From: Ephydatia muelleri | Taxonomy: Eukaryota > Porifera > Demospongiae > Spongillida > Spongillidae | Direction of reading: 5' to 3' | Assembly (NCBI GenBank): GCA_013339895.1 | Contig: JABACO010000027.1 | Location: forward strand, 124,001-188,000 | DNA length: 64,000 nucleotides | Part shown: positions 44,209 to 56,147 of the stretch, piece after piece | Layout of the letters: every line of letters begins with the position of its first letter | Numbering within the stretch: position 1 is the stretch's first letter | The notes under the pieces: model-generated | Told to the model about the DNA's origin: nothing | Database searches by the model: none | The model's input: only the letters and a program-made list of their open reading frames with translations | Position numbers and translations under genes: made by a program

Positions 44209-46895
44209 CTGCAGAGGAACACAACCAGAGTGGTCACAACAGCATCACCATCCATGCTTCTCTATTAACAGCAGCTCGCTATTTTTAATCCTCTTTTAGA
44301 TTTATATTTTAACAGTGGTACTTCCAATGAATAATTAAATAGTAAAATAACGAAAGTCTAGCCAAAGCTTCTGCGCGAGGGTGTGGCGACTGCGGTACGC
44401 CCACGCATATGTGAAAAGTCAGTTAGTTGGTAAGCAACGCAGGCCGATAGGGACTGACCAAACATTCAGAAATCATGTGTGCACACAATATATCTGTTAT
44501 GCCTCATGGCAGTGTGCAATGTGATCTGTTTTATCATTGTCTATTTGAACCAGCTAGTAGCTCTAACCAATGATTATTAACTATTACAATCCTTGCTCGA
44601 ACCCAGTGGGATATGTCTCATGTCATTCTCTTTGTCAGTAGCACTCGCGGCATTTCTTGCAAAGTGGCTATATGTTTCAACGCGTATACGTAAGTTCTAT
44701 CAGTATACATGAAAAAGCTCGGCGATTCTTATATAGACTCTATTGCCTGGTAACCTCGGACAACGCTCAGTTACAATTTCCACTCTTTTCTTGTTCATTT
44801 CACTAGTTACGAGCATTATACGTGCATGCATGCACATGCAGTTGATGGTGCATGATCCAATTATGCTGTCATAGTCTGCGATTAATTAGATTAAGTTAAT
44901 TGTTCATTATGCAAGACAATATCTACAAGGTTTTTCACAATGCGTTCTATTAGATCTTGCAAATAAAAAAGCGGGGGAAAATAAAGAATGCAACATCGAA
45001 CCGTCTGATCCGCAGCCATATAAACCTAGTCGCTCGTATAGAATTAATTAATCAACGATGACCTTACTATAATATTATCTCCCACCTTACACGTCAGCTG
45101 GCGTGGTCAGAAATTATAGAAAGGCGTTTATAATTAGCTGTTTACAAATGCAGACTGCCCGCATAAGTGACATGTTACCTAAGTTGCTCTAGCGGACCCG
45201 TGGAGTTGGTCATATTTGAACGGTCATGAAGCATGAAATTACATGTAGAATCGGAGCGACACTTCGGCGAATCGCGTCTCAGTTCTTGTATTTCGAACCC
45301 CCCCTCCCGTTTTCGTACTCAACCAGGGCTCCGCGAACCCCGGCCCCTTACCAAAATACTGTATGGATCCGCCCCTGTCAAGCGGGAATGTGGCCACTAA
45401 TAGTTTGTGAACATTTTGTTAGTTAATAAAACAAACTACATGTATATTTATTTACTTCATGTAAAGGTACATACATGTAGCCAGCCGTGTTTCTGTTCTG
45501 ATGACCATTTATATTTATGGTCAAGATGGCGGCGCCAGTTACCGAACATTGTTCAAAGGCTCCCCGAACTAGAAAAATCTACGTAATGGTGTTCAAAAAG
45601 ACATCCTATAGCATGTGTTCCATTGCTAGTACATAGGGGTAGTGTGGTTTGAATTTGTGTTGAATTTATAAGTACTAGTATTCAAAACAAAGTTAGACTT
45701 ACACCTGAAATGTATGACAAATGGTTACTCTTGAATGTAATTAACTAACCGCAAGTTATAATACATTTGCCACCTCATTTTTACGTGTAGAAAGGTTGTA
45801 GGTACAAACTGTGCAAAAATATACATACTATTACATTGAAGATTTCAGTTCGGGAAAGCAAAACATAGCTTCCCATTAACATGTACACAAAATCAATGTT
45901 TTCTGACCAAATTACTGTATTCCACTGTTTTTTTTTTAAATTGAATCTTAAGGAAAATATGAGTTGCCACCCTTTATCATGATTTGCAGCACATTGGTAC
46001 ATGTTTTCATGCCATTTGTTTTTTTCCATCACTTTACTGGTGCCGCTGATTTCTGCATATACGTTGTTCATTAAGTAAGAGAGTGAGCAGTTTCACCGAC
46101 ATCAAGATGCCTCTTTAGCACTTACAACTGGGCATGAATAATACCACCTAATTCTCAGATCGAAATGTAATGTTGAGATGATTTTCAAGTGTCAATGAAT
46201 TCTTATTTGGTTGTTTCATGCAAATTTATACAATTTCTAAAAAAAACATTTTGGTGTTATAGGTGGGTGTACTGTTGACTAGCTTTGAAAAACATTCACT
46301 TGCTTCCTGTTAGAGCTTAGTATTTTAATACTAGTCATTTGTGTGTTTCAAAAGTATTGTTCTCATGCAATGGAAGCAATCTGCTTATATGCCTGTTTGT
46401 CACTAAAGAAAATGTCACTTTGTCATGGAAGGATGAGCCAACAATTTCACTCACAAAATATAGCTGTTAAAATTAAAAACCCATGTTTGGTACTTTTGTT
46501 ACTTTCTACTGTATGGTTGTCCAATCCAAAATACTTACCAAGTGAGGTTACCCTACCCATCACCTAAATACTGATGCAACACTGGAAAATACCTTGCAAC
46601 CTTATTAAACCTTCAGGCTACCAAATACGTTTTACCCATCACATTCTCGCATCAACAGGGCGATACATTTTAAATTCACACCAAGAGCTATTGAATTGAT
46701 CGTAATCCTATTTCTGACTTAAATGTACACTCTTACTAGTGTCTGATGCAGTGCCTTAAAAGAACAAACCCACTTGATACATGCATACATGCATCCAGCT
46801 ACACAAATTCACATACGATATTAATCTTCTCAAACCATTGTCACACCCCACATGTATATCTAAATAATTTCTGAATAACCATAAAATCACATCCT
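44209..46895. other. Non-coding sequence, nothing firmly recognised
   Basis: Mostly AT-rich. Near 45300-45380 is a C-rich stretch ending GGATCCGCCCCTG, which resembles the right end of the CAGTGGCGGATCC MITE family, but no left end was located. Open frames at 45781-46071 and 46343-46567 lack protein-like character. Confidence 0.5.
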
Positions 46896-47130
46896 TACAC
46901 ACACACACACACACAAACACACATGCACCCACAACATCACACACAACACACACAAATGCACACACAAACACCTACACACACACGCACATACCCATACAAA
47001 CACACACTCACTAACACATACACACAAACACACAAACACAATCACAAATACACACAACACATGCACCCACACATCACACACAACACACACAAATGCACAC
47101 ACATACACATACACACATAAACACACAAAC
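46896..47130. repeat. Degenerate CA-rich tandem repeats
   Basis: ACACACAAACACACATGCAC-type sequence with an internal ~115-bp direct repeat (CACACAACACACACAAATGCA occurs near 46940 and 47080). Low complexity, non-coding. Confidence 0.85.
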
Positions 47131-48427
47131 AATGGATACTCCAGCTTTCGAACCAACACACACATCACATACCAACAACCTAAATGTAATATTTAGTATA
47201 ATTGATTATAATCCCATTTCTGACTTAAACGTACACTCTTACAAGACCCCTGAGGCTGTACGTTGTGTTCAGGATCTCCCTGAAAGTGTGTAGAAATAGG
47301 ATTCCTGTTCGGGTTTTTTGGCATTTCCATTGTGATGAGATTGGTGTGGGATATATATTTCGCTAGATGGTTACACAAATGAATGGAAGTGTGTATTAGT
47401 CTTTTGAAACCTATAGAGGGTAAAACAGGCAGTACATCTTTAGAGTTATAAAATTGACTACAGCTGCATAAATCTAAAGGTTACACCTTTCTTGTGTGAG
47501 ATGCAATTGGTGATAAGTTATAAGGCAATGCCATTTGATCAAACACCTCAAAGTACACACAGTGTACATGTAGGTCCTGGCAGGAAAGTGGAGAAAGCAT
47601 TTGATATTTACATATGAAGATTGGGGCTAAAGGGTTACCGCTGTGTAAGATGGGTTTGTATGGGTTGTTCGAGAAAGCCAGCTGGATTGTTTAGCATTCA
47701 CTAAGGGTGACTATAGACATTCTCAGTAGACTGTCTGAACCATAATTAATGCATTGTTGTACTGTTTGTGAGTATGTATTGAGTCAAATATTTGATGTCC
47801 ATATTTGTCCTTGGAGAAGAGTACATGTAGAAGGAATGGTTGGTATGTTGATTGCGATTATGATCACGAATTTTTGTCTCGATCTTGATTCATCGAACGA
47901 TGAGTCTGTATACAGCAATTATCACGAAAGTTCTTTTGGAGTAGCGAATCAGAACAGGAGATACAGTATTTAGAAACCAAGTGATCTGTTCCGCTATTCC
48001 AACATGTATTTTTTAAAGAGAGATGCTAATATGGTTTTATTACCTTACTTTTAAAAAAAAGTTTTTAAACATGAACAATACTTTCAGTAAAAAACATGAA
48101 ATACATACAATTAGATGATACTTAAGTAATTAAAAAGAGAAATAATACGTAAAAAAATTTACTCCATGAATGAGGCCAGAGGAGCACCATCATCAAACCC
48201 CAGCCCACTTCTCCATTTGGTGCGGGATCCTCTAAGACAGAGGCTCACTGCTCGAACCCCTGCAAAAGCGAGCCGTGATCTGATGTAGCTGCTGGTGATA
48301 GAATAGGCTTTGTCCCACTTTGAAGTGGCCACGTGCTTATTACCTTACTACATAAATGTGCGCTATATTGTGAATTGCTTGCTAGCTAGCCTGCTCAATT
48401 GCATATACAACTAGACTACACAAAGTA
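47131..48427. other. Non-coding sequence, nothing recognised
   Basis: Flanks a TTGATTATAATCCCATTTCTGACTTAAACGTACACTCTTAC-like segment that repeats at about 46690-46740, so the CA-rich array lies between two ~50-bp direct repeats. No coding evidence. Confidence 0.45.
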
Positions 48428-49195
48428 GAAAATGAAAAGTGGCTATATATAAAAAGTTATAAAAATGCTTCACGTTTGAATCGCTAAAACTCCGTAAAGG
48501 TTTAAGCTATCAACTTCCTATTTCGAACACTTCTTGCCACACCACTTCTCTCTACGAATATCGATTATGGTGGCTTACCCTTGCTCCTTGCCGACGTTAC
48601 AAGGCACAGTACCCCGAAGGGTTCAAAATCCAGGTAGCTCCCTGCAGGAATGTCCAAATCACTTCAAAATCGATATGCACGTAAAGGAGTCCTGTCACTG
48701 TTTATTTCTGTAGATGGTTGATTTTTACCTTATCCGTTATGGAGATACAGCAATGCAAAGTAAAGTCCACGTTTCCCGCTCTTTCTCAGTCCCACTCGGG
48801 AGAATGGAAGCGGGTTCAAGGACTGAGAAAGGCGCGATTCGAGCGGGAAACGTGGACTTACTTTGCATTGCTGTATCTCCATAACGGAAGAGGTAAAAAT
48901 CAACGATCTGTAGAAATCAATAGTGACAGGACTCCTTTACGTGCATATCGATTTTGAAGTGATTTGGACATTCCTGCAGGGAGCTACCTGGATTTTGAAC
49001 CCCTCGGGGTACTGTGCCTTGTAACGTCGGCAAGGAGCAAGGGTAAGACACCAAAATATATTTTCGTAGAGAGAAGTGGTGTGGCACGAAGTTTTCGAAA
49101 TAGGAAGTTGATTGCTTAAACCGTTATGGAGTTTTAGCGATTCAAACGTGAAGCATTTTTATAACTTTTTATATATATAGCCACTTTTCATTTTC
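48428..49195. repeat. Large foldback, ~370-bp arms
   Basis: The left arm GAAAATGAAAAGTGGCTATA through AAACGTGGACTTACTT-type sequence is mirrored by the right arm ending TATAGCCACTTTTCATTTTC, centred near 48795. Arms match over nearly their full length with small indels, and only a few dozen bases separate them. A transcript would fold into a long hairpin. The only frames are artefacts of the palindrome. Confidence 0.92.
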
Positions 49196-49419
49196 TCGGA
49201 AACTGACCCATATACCACATTTTAAAAACATTGTACAACTCAGTGATAATCCACAATAAAAAAGCAAACCTAGATTCCATGAAGGAGCTGGTGGAATATT
49301 AGATCCGTTCAAGGTTGTTATTAGTCGAGACAGACCTGACACTTTTCCCCTTCAAAGAAAACTGACATTTCTCTTAAGGGTTTAAGCAGCTGACACAGGA
49401 GTGCTATCATAGAAACATA

Positions 49420-49608
49420 CTAGCTTGTGTGCTGAATCCCATTGTTGTTCAGTTGGTATGGATGCAGATAGTATTCAGTGCAAACTTCCTGTATGTAGGG
49501 CTTCAGTTTTATGCATCTCTCCAACATAGAGAATGTAGAATTCCACCGGGTGACTATGTCTTTAATCACTGCATGACAGGCTCCGATCGCATACATTATA
49601 CATGTCAC
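49420..49608 (-). pseudogene. hAT transposase fragment
   Basis: The minus strand encodes VIKDIVTRWNSTFSMLERCI followed by KLKPYIQEVCTEY. D-x-x-TRWNSTF-M-ER is a conserved block in the hAT transposase catalytic region. Only ~60 residues remain, ending at stops on both sides. It lies just left of the Ginger element. Confidence 0.75.
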
Positions 49609-49824
49609 TTGGTAACCGTGTAAATTTTTTACCGTTCCCGGTTATTTTGCTAAAAAAACTGGCGGTTTGTCACGGAAATTTCGGTCCGCTGAAAATTTTG
49701 GTCCCGGACCAAAAATTTTGGTCCGGTCGGACCAATTTTATCTGAAAAAAAAGGTCCGTGTCCAGAAAAAAAGGTCCGGAGATTTATTTCATACGTCCAC
49801 GTGGTTGATATCAGTTTGCGAGTG

Positions 49825-51649
49825 ATGGCGGAGATTGAAGAAACAGTTGACGATGGTTCTGATTGTGATGATCTTGTCGAGGAGGCTTATACTTATTTAG
49901 TGTCGAAGAAGTATCCTGAATGTGTCAGTGAGACCAAAAAGAGGGTGATACGAAGGAAAGCGGCGACGTTGACAATATCTGTTGAAGGAGAGCTATTGTA
50001 TAAGCACAAGCAGGGAAAGGAAAAGGTAAGTAGCGTTTAATTAATACTGCCATTATCGTTTTTGATATTTTTGGTAGTGACATGTATGTATGTATGTGTC
50101 CAATAAAGTAGCCATCTTTTACGCAGCAGGAAGTGCTGTTGCGTTACATCCAGAGTTTGGAAGAGCGCCAGAAGATCCTACTGGCATGTCACGTTGATTC
50201 CACTTCTGGTCACATGGGTAAGACCAGGACACTGTACAGGATCAAGGAACGATTCATGTGGCATGGCATGGTTAAAGACGTTGTTAGCTTGGTGAGCTCC
50301 TTATTTAACTGCATGGTACTCCGTTATTTTTTTACATTACAAATTCAATCCTGGTTCTGTTATATTTCTGCAGCTATCAAAATGTGATGTGTGTCAACGC
50401 ATGAACAGAAAGCTAACTACTGGAGTGCCTGAGCTTCATCCCATTCCAGTTAAAGCCCCCTGGTACATGGTTGGCATTGATTTCATTGGCCCTCTGAGCC
50501 CAGTTGCAAAGGACGGAAGTCGCTACATCCTCACTATCAGTGATTACTTCACAAAGTGGGTTGAGGTGGTATCTACAGTCAACAAAATGGCATCTACAGT
50601 TGGCAAGTTCACTGTTTAAGGTCAGCATGTGTACCAATTATTTATTTGTGCATGTAGCTATTTGTACATGTAGCTGTGCATGGCTTTACTAGTTCTTTTA
50701 GTTTGATAATTTTTGTGGTACAAAGCATGCTCTTACCATGCAACTGATCATATGTTTTGGTGAGCACCAAATATTTATGGACTTTAACTACAGATCTTTA
50801 TGCGAATGGGACTACCACGTGTGTTGCTTTCAGACAATGGCAGCGAGTTCTGTAATGCACTGAATGACCAACTTTCAGAGATGCTAGGAATTAAGAGGAG
50901 GCTAACTACACCTTACCACCCTCAGGTTTGTTTCATGAATGTCATTGTGTACCGGCTGTAGTATACATATAAAAATGCGTGCATACAAACTGATGTCATC
51001 TGATCTCTCTCAACTCCGACTTGTAGGCCAATGGTCTTGATGAGCGCTTCAATCAGACGCTTCAAAACATGCTGGTGAAATATGTGTCTTCAAAGAAGGA
51101 TATGTGGAGTCACTACCTAGACACTTGTGCCTTCGCATATAACACTCCCGACACGACTCTACAAAATACACACCATTCATGTTAATGTTTGGTCGCCGAG
51201 CAACCCTTCCAATTGATGTGGAGCTTGAGCGGCAATGTTCTGAAGATCTCTGCAAGACATATTGGGAACTTGACGAACATCCCTATCCTGCTGTATTTTC
51301 AGAACATGCACGCATATTGGAAGAGGCCAAAGGCAACATTATCGCTGCACAGTTGAGGCAGAAAGAAGCATATGATAAAAAGCACTGCAAACCGGACCAA
51401 TTTCAGTGTGACTAGTTAGTATTGCTGAGAAATTTTTCCCGTAAAAAGGTCAAGGGCGGAAAACTTACAGAAAGATTTCTTGGGCCATACACAATCATAA
51501 ATGTGCTGCCAAATCGTGTATATGAGATACGCAATGAAGAAGGCAAGACTACTCGTGCTACTGGCAGCCATTTAAAAATGTACATGTCAAGTGATGCATG
51601 CTGTATGGAAGATGAAGATGAAGATCAAAGTTCTTCACAAGGAGATTGT
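49825..51649 (+). pseudogene. Ginger integrase gene (multi-exon, broken)
   Basis: Exons read 49825-50025, 50130-50291, 50374-~50620, 50794-50925, 51027-51649, mostly phase 0. Parts in order: an acidic N-terminus (MAEIEETVDDGSDCDDLVEE), an H2C2 zinc finger (CHVDSTSGHMGKTRT ... LSKCDVCQRMN), and the catalytic core with GIDFIGPLSP, LLSDNGSEF and the acidic residue in ANGLDERFNQTL. A GPY/F-like module follows (KLTERFLGPYTIINVLPNRV). Lesions: a one-base frameshift near 50595-50605, another near 51147, and an in-frame TAG at 51413-51415 before LVLLRNFSRKK. The product would cut and join element ends; this copy should not. Confidence 0.88.
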
Positions 51650-51778
51650 GTAAGTAAAATTTTAGTGTGTAAATATCATACAATTAAGAGATACTTGTCA
51701 GTCTGCAGCTGATGTATGTTTACAAATACATGGGTGTATGCAACTCTCAGCCACCATGAAATATGCATTGTTTAAAGG

Positions 51779-52039
51779 TTACTCCTTCTGGTACTCTGGC
51801 AAGCCCTCATTCTTCTGAAGATGATTCAGATTGTCACAAAGGAGGCCAATCTAAAGGTTTGTCTTGTATATCCTTTTTCACTTTCTTAGAATATAAGACT
51901 TGGTATATTTTCAATAGACCATTCATCATCCTGTAATCGTGCCCATCAAAATGACTGTGTTGAAGTCGGTGGCATTGACAGTGGTTGCACTGTACTGGAG
52001 GATTGTTCAGTTTCTGTTAAACGAGATACCATTTGTAAG
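51779..52039 (+). pseudogene. Ginger linker exons
   Basis: Two small open segments with splice-like edges: TTTAAAG|GTTACTCCTTCTGG (reading VTPSGTLASPHSSEDDSDCH) and TTCAATAG|ACCATTCATC up to TGTAAG|GTAAAT. They are acidic and Ser-rich, linking integrase and protease. Boundaries are approximate. Confidence 0.45.
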
Positions 52040-52162
52040 GTAAATTACTTTGTGTATAGCAGAGGAATGTACTACCTATATAGTACAAACTGCTCATTTT
52101 GATTTGGATTGCACTCTGCATTATGTGTGTAAACTGATGATTTACCATTTATTTTCCAACAG

Positions 52163-52743
52163 AGAAATTGCCCTTTCACACGCAAAATGAAAAAACAAGT
52201 AGTGAGTGGTGAATGGCTGACTGATGACCATATGTTCTATGCACAAGAGCTTCTCAGAATGCAGTTCCCCACCATTGATGGATGGCAGAGCACTCTTCTA
52301 GCTCAGAACAATGGATATCTTCCAGCCAAGATGGATGCCATTCAGATTCATATAGTGTCGGATTCCCACTGGGTAACGTCAGCACGACTTGGCGGTACAG
52401 TCACTCTTTTTGACTGCCGTAAGGTTGGAAGTCATATCTCTTCGACCCTAACCCATCAGTTATGCCAGGTGTACAGAACATCAATATGTGAGAGTGGGGG
52501 AATTCATTCTTCGCTGTGAATGTTGCTACCGTCCAAAAGCAGCGTGGCAGTGATGATTGTGGGGGTTTTGCAATAGCATTTGCATTGCATGCTGCCCTGG
52601 GTCACTGCCTAGAAAAAATCAAGTTTGACCAGGCTACTATGCGAGACCACCTCTTAAAGTGCTACACTACAAGAAACTTCACTTCTTTTCCTACCAAGAA
52701 AGTGAAAAGAGCCCGTCATCATGAATATAGATGTGTTTTGTAG
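52163..52743 (+). pseudogene. Ginger Ulp1-like cysteine protease
   Basis: After the acceptor TTTTCCAACAG the frame reads SGEWLTDDHMFYAQELLRMQ, FPTIDGWQSTLL and SDSHWVTSA with the candidate catalytic His. LFDCR supplies a candidate Asp. A frameshift near 52495 separates this from QKQRGSDDCGGFAIAFALHA, which holds the oxyanion Gln and catalytic Cys (DDCG). This His-Asp-Gln-Cys order is that of C48/Ulp1 proteases, which act on ubiquitin-like modifiers; its role in the transposon is not known. Confidence 0.8.
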
Positions 52744-52849
52744 CTGTCAGATGCCTGACACCTATGGGGATATGGTGCAGTGCAAGTGTGTTGGCCTCCA
52801 CTCTCTTCCATCAAGTGCAGAAAAATGGAATTGTTCACTCTGTACATAA
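52721..52849 (+). pseudogene. PHD-like finger at the end of the Ginger gene
   Basis: A 42-codon frame overlapping the protease frame reads VFCSCQMPDTYGDMVQCKC and then EKWNCSLC to TAA. Cys spacing C-x-C ... C-x-C ... W-x-C-x-x-C resembles a PHD finger with some ligands missing (the usual His and following Cys are altered). Its frame differs by one from the protease, so it is attached through a further shift or belongs to a spliced form. Confidence 0.6.
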
Positions 52850-53457
52850 ATCTTGGTGTGTTAATGAACTTTACCTGAGTATTTATAGGCCCTTTTCATG
52901 TGTCATGTGACCTCTCCGTAATCTAACATACGTCAGTGTCACACAATATAAATTAATACACGTCCGCCACATTGATTCACAGCTTTTACGGAAATATCCG
53001 AGTGACGAAAAGGGCCTATATACAATGAGTTGCACAACTGAACTACTACAATTAAGCAGACACATCAGGGCCAATTGCAGATCACCTACTGTGTGGCCTT
53101 GATAGAAAACGCCAAAAGGTTTTGGTTGGTCAGAGTACATATGCATAGGTCCTATTAAAATACATCGATACGAGATTATACATTTATATTCACCTACCAC
53201 TCAATCCCGTCGATGAAGTCAAGAGACTAGTTACATACATGTATGTACTACAGCGATTACGAAGGAGATGGTGGTGAACTTCATTATAGACTTAGAAAAC
53301 AACGTCCGGACCTAAAATTTCAGGGCGGACCGTAATTTTCGAAATTATCGGTCCGGGCGGACCAAAATTTTCAGCGAGAATTTCCGTCCGGGACCAAATA
53401 TTTCAGGACCAAAATTCCAGTGACAGCTACCACACCTCCCATTCGCGTATCACAAAT

Positions 53458-53477
53458 ATGGCGTCGTTCGACAAGGT
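53458..53477 (+). CDS. Predicted first coding exon of gene 2
   Basis: ATGGCGTCGTTCGACAAGGT followed by GTAACT. Twenty bases, leaving phase 2, which fits the acceptor CGCTGTAG at 53632 and gives MASFDKVNVRRSKLRDAARD. The fit of frame and phase supports it, but a 20-bp coding exon is short and the donor is imperfect. The promoter would overlap the right end of the Ginger element, which stops at 53425. Confidence 0.5.
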
Positions 53478-53632
53478 GTAACTAATAAACTATCAAACAT
53501 ACAGATGATACGGGAATTCGAGTTAAGGTACAACGGGGCGTAGCCCTATTGTTCATTATTCGTTTAGCTTAGTAACAGAACCCCATACGTGGGTGAACCA
53601 AATGCGTGACTCATCTTGTTCTATCGCTGTAG

Positions 53633-53735
53633 GAACGTGAGGCGATCGAAGCTAAGAGATGCAGCACGCGATGGCAATCTGGAAGACGTCATTACACTTC
53701 TAGACGAGGGTACACAGATTGATGCCACTGAATGG
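53633..53735 (+). CDS. N-terminal ankyrin exon of gene 2
   Basis: After TTCTATCGCTGTAG the frame reads NVRRSKLRDAARDGNLEDVI and TLLDEGTQIDATEW, then GTGAGG, phase 0 exit. KLRDAARDGNLEDVITLLDE is a typical capping ankyrin repeat at the beginning of such proteins. The next exon in order is 58263-58361, also phase 0. The corresponding exon of gene 1 would lie left of the window. Confidence 0.8.
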
Positions 53736-53827
53736 GTGAGGAACATTGTGGTGGATGTTGTTTTCAGACACGTGATGACAATACACGGCCAGTTTCCTAA
53801 CTCGTCTGAATCAGATCCGCTAACCAA

Positions 53828-53925
53828 AGCAGGTGATTCAGCCGCAAGGCGGGCATAATTTCCAATGGTATCCGAAACAAGGTTTGAGAAAATATGCCCG
53901 CCTCGCGACTGAATCACCTCCGTTG
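53828..53925. repeat. ~95-bp hairpin in gene 2 intron 2
   Basis: CAGGTGATTCAGCCGCAAGG near 53829 faces a complement containing CGCGACTGAATCACCT near 53920, with GCGGGCATA / TATGCCCGC inside. A small foldback, non-coding. Confidence 0.75.
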
Positions 53926-54179
53926 GGTAGCGAATCAGATTGAGGCGTGTAGAAAACTGGTCGTGTAGTTAGTCATTACTATATTGCATCTGTACCAGTC
54001 AGAAGACAGGTATTGAAATCAGTTTAGTGGTGACGTTAGTGAAAAGGGCACTGTCTGTGGTGTCCAACAAGCTTGATGTAAACATATCTTTCTAGGACAC
54101 ATTATATACGGTGAATCAACTCATTCACATACAACTACAATACGATACATATACTGATAAATAGAATATGTGAGTTCAC

Positions 54180-55760
54180 TATCCTCCCCTTCATTCAGAC
54201 ACTGGAGTAGTGTGTTGGCTTCTTGATCTTCCCTTCCATACAGTACCTAGTGTTAATCGTTCGTTTGTCCAAATGGTTCCTGCGTTGATGGGGGGGGGGG
54301 GGGGGGGGGGGGCTGGCAATGGTGATGTAATGGTCACCGAGGTAGCTTGTCACCAGGTTCTGTGTTTTGGACAGCTGGCATGGGTACCTCAGGTATTATG
54401 GGTAGCTCTGGTCAGCAGAGTCACCTTGCCTGTCCAACCTCCACTCTTGTTCAACTGCCATGCTAACTGGTTCATCCTCTATTCCATTTCCAACACCTGT
54501 AGTAGTCATCTGTTCTGCATGTCTCTTCCACACTCCACCCCCATCTATTTCCACCTTGCATGACTTGCTGCCCAATTGTGGCTGTTTGCCACCGAGAATG
54601 ACCAGACCTGTAGTCTCTAACCATAACTCCGTTTCCAACATCAAAAATACATTCAACTGCTGCAGACCTCAACAGCTCCTGTCAACTGACAGTCTATCAT
54701 CAGGAGACTGAGTCTGCATTGTAGATCCCTCCCCATCATCAATGTTGCCGGTGTGGCTTCTGTGGTAGAATGTCTTGCGTTCGGTTGTTCAATAAGAAGC
54801 TGGCCAGGCTGTGCTGCAGTGTGTCCATCTCTTTTTAATACCCTTAATGCTTGTTTTAATGTTTGAATGAAGCATTCCACTAGACCATTTGTGGCTGGAT
54901 GATATGACTAGACTTGAGGTGCTTTACATGTATGTTATTCAAGGCCAGGAAATCGTTCGAATCCTGCTGAAGTGAACTGGGGCCCATTATCTGTTACCAT
55001 TTGCAGCAGTATTCCCCACCAGGCAAAGATAGCACACAGTTCATCCACTGTCCTGTCTGTGGTGGTTTCATCCATTGCCACAACCTTCATTTCGAATAGG
55101 CATTCACAATGACCAAGAAGCTTTTCCCCTGAAATGGTCCCCCAAAATCCACATGGATCCTCCACGGAATTCCCATGGGTGTAGAGGGGTTAATTTGGGG
55201 TCTCCATCATCTGGCACCCTCCACAGTGTTGGGCAGCACCCTCAATGGCCTTGTCAATGTGAGGACACCACACCCATCTTACCCACACCCAAATGATTCC
55301 CATGGAGTTCCTCCCGTACCCTGTGTGGTGTACTTTTGGAATGACCATCCTCGTTCCCTACAAATAGACAACCTTGTTCTGTGGTTAGCTCATGGCGTTG
55401 TCAACAAACACCAAGCTTGATGTCTTCCACCATTTTGGGCCATCCTGATTGAACATGTGTGAACACCTTTGACAGTAGAGTGTCCCTCCCTGTTTCCCTC
55501 TTTAGATGCCCTGCTGTAAGCAGAAGCAAGTTGATTTGCTTCATGGAAAACACATGTACTTCTTCTGTGTCCTCACCTGTTTGCTGATGTGAATGGGTAG
55601 CCTAGACAGTGTCCACATTAGCATGTTGGGTTGTTCTACAGTATGTGATATTGTAGGAATATCCTAAAAGATGGTGGTCAGTCACAAGCTTGCGTAAAAT
55701 GAATGCCATACAGGTATTGGTGGAAGTACTTCACTCCCCATGCCACTGCCAGATCGCATG
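54180..55760 (-). pseudogene. Ty3/gypsy pol fragment, copy 3
   Basis: Minus-strand integrase remnants: 55165-54935 (DELCAIFAWWG, MVTDNGPQF) and 54880-54653 (FIQTLKQALRVLKRDGHTAA), then the downstream domain 54656-54396. A (G)24-type homopolymer lies at 54288-54312 near the pol C-terminus. Frames are broken throughout. The RNase H end (~55610-55760) is decayed. Confidence 0.8.
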
Positions 55761-56147
55761 ATAGGGTCAGTGAGAATCACCTGTATAATTTAGGGTGGCT
55801 GAATATTGCATCCATATTCATGTGATGTGATGCACCTCAAACTGTACTCTCTTCATGTACATGTATGTGTCATGTGCGTTGGTATGGGTTCATCAATGGT
55901 TTACTGGCTATCTGAAATATTAAATTCCACAACAGGTCAAAATGGTGATCTCCATTTCAATTTTAGGTCTGAAATCAATAGCCAATGGCAAATTATTTTG
56001 CCGGGTGGTTGGGGGAGGCTAGGGAAGTATGAGGTGAGAGAATGTGGGAGGAGTACCGTATTCCATCCAGCCAGCTAGGGGAGCGCTCTAACCTCTCCCT
56101 TTTGGGGTCTGGGGAGGAGCCCCAGAAGCTTTGCAAACGTAGCTATT

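Larger units (their letters stand above)
49668..53425 (+). mobile_element. Ginger-type DNA transposon
   Basis: The left end TGTCACGGAAATTTCGGTCC and the right end CCAGTGACA are imperfect inverted repeats. Internal complementary blocks GAAAATTTTGGTCC and GGACCAAAATTTTC extend them to >100 bp. The interior encodes an integrase resembling Ty3/gypsy integrase, then an Ulp1-like cysteine protease and a PHD-like finger, a combination described for Ginger elements. TGT...ACA ends fit. No target duplication is obvious. Exons are separated by short GT-AG introns. It has several lesions. Its right end lies 32 bp from the predicted gene 2 start codon. Confidence 0.85.

Noticed and set aside
46756..47168. 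Cys/Val-rich frames on minus
   Set aside because: CA-rich low-complexity DNA; no splice or start context.
48718..48957. 79-residue frame in the large foldback
   Set aside because: It crosses the centre of the palindrome; sequence is dictated by inverted arms.
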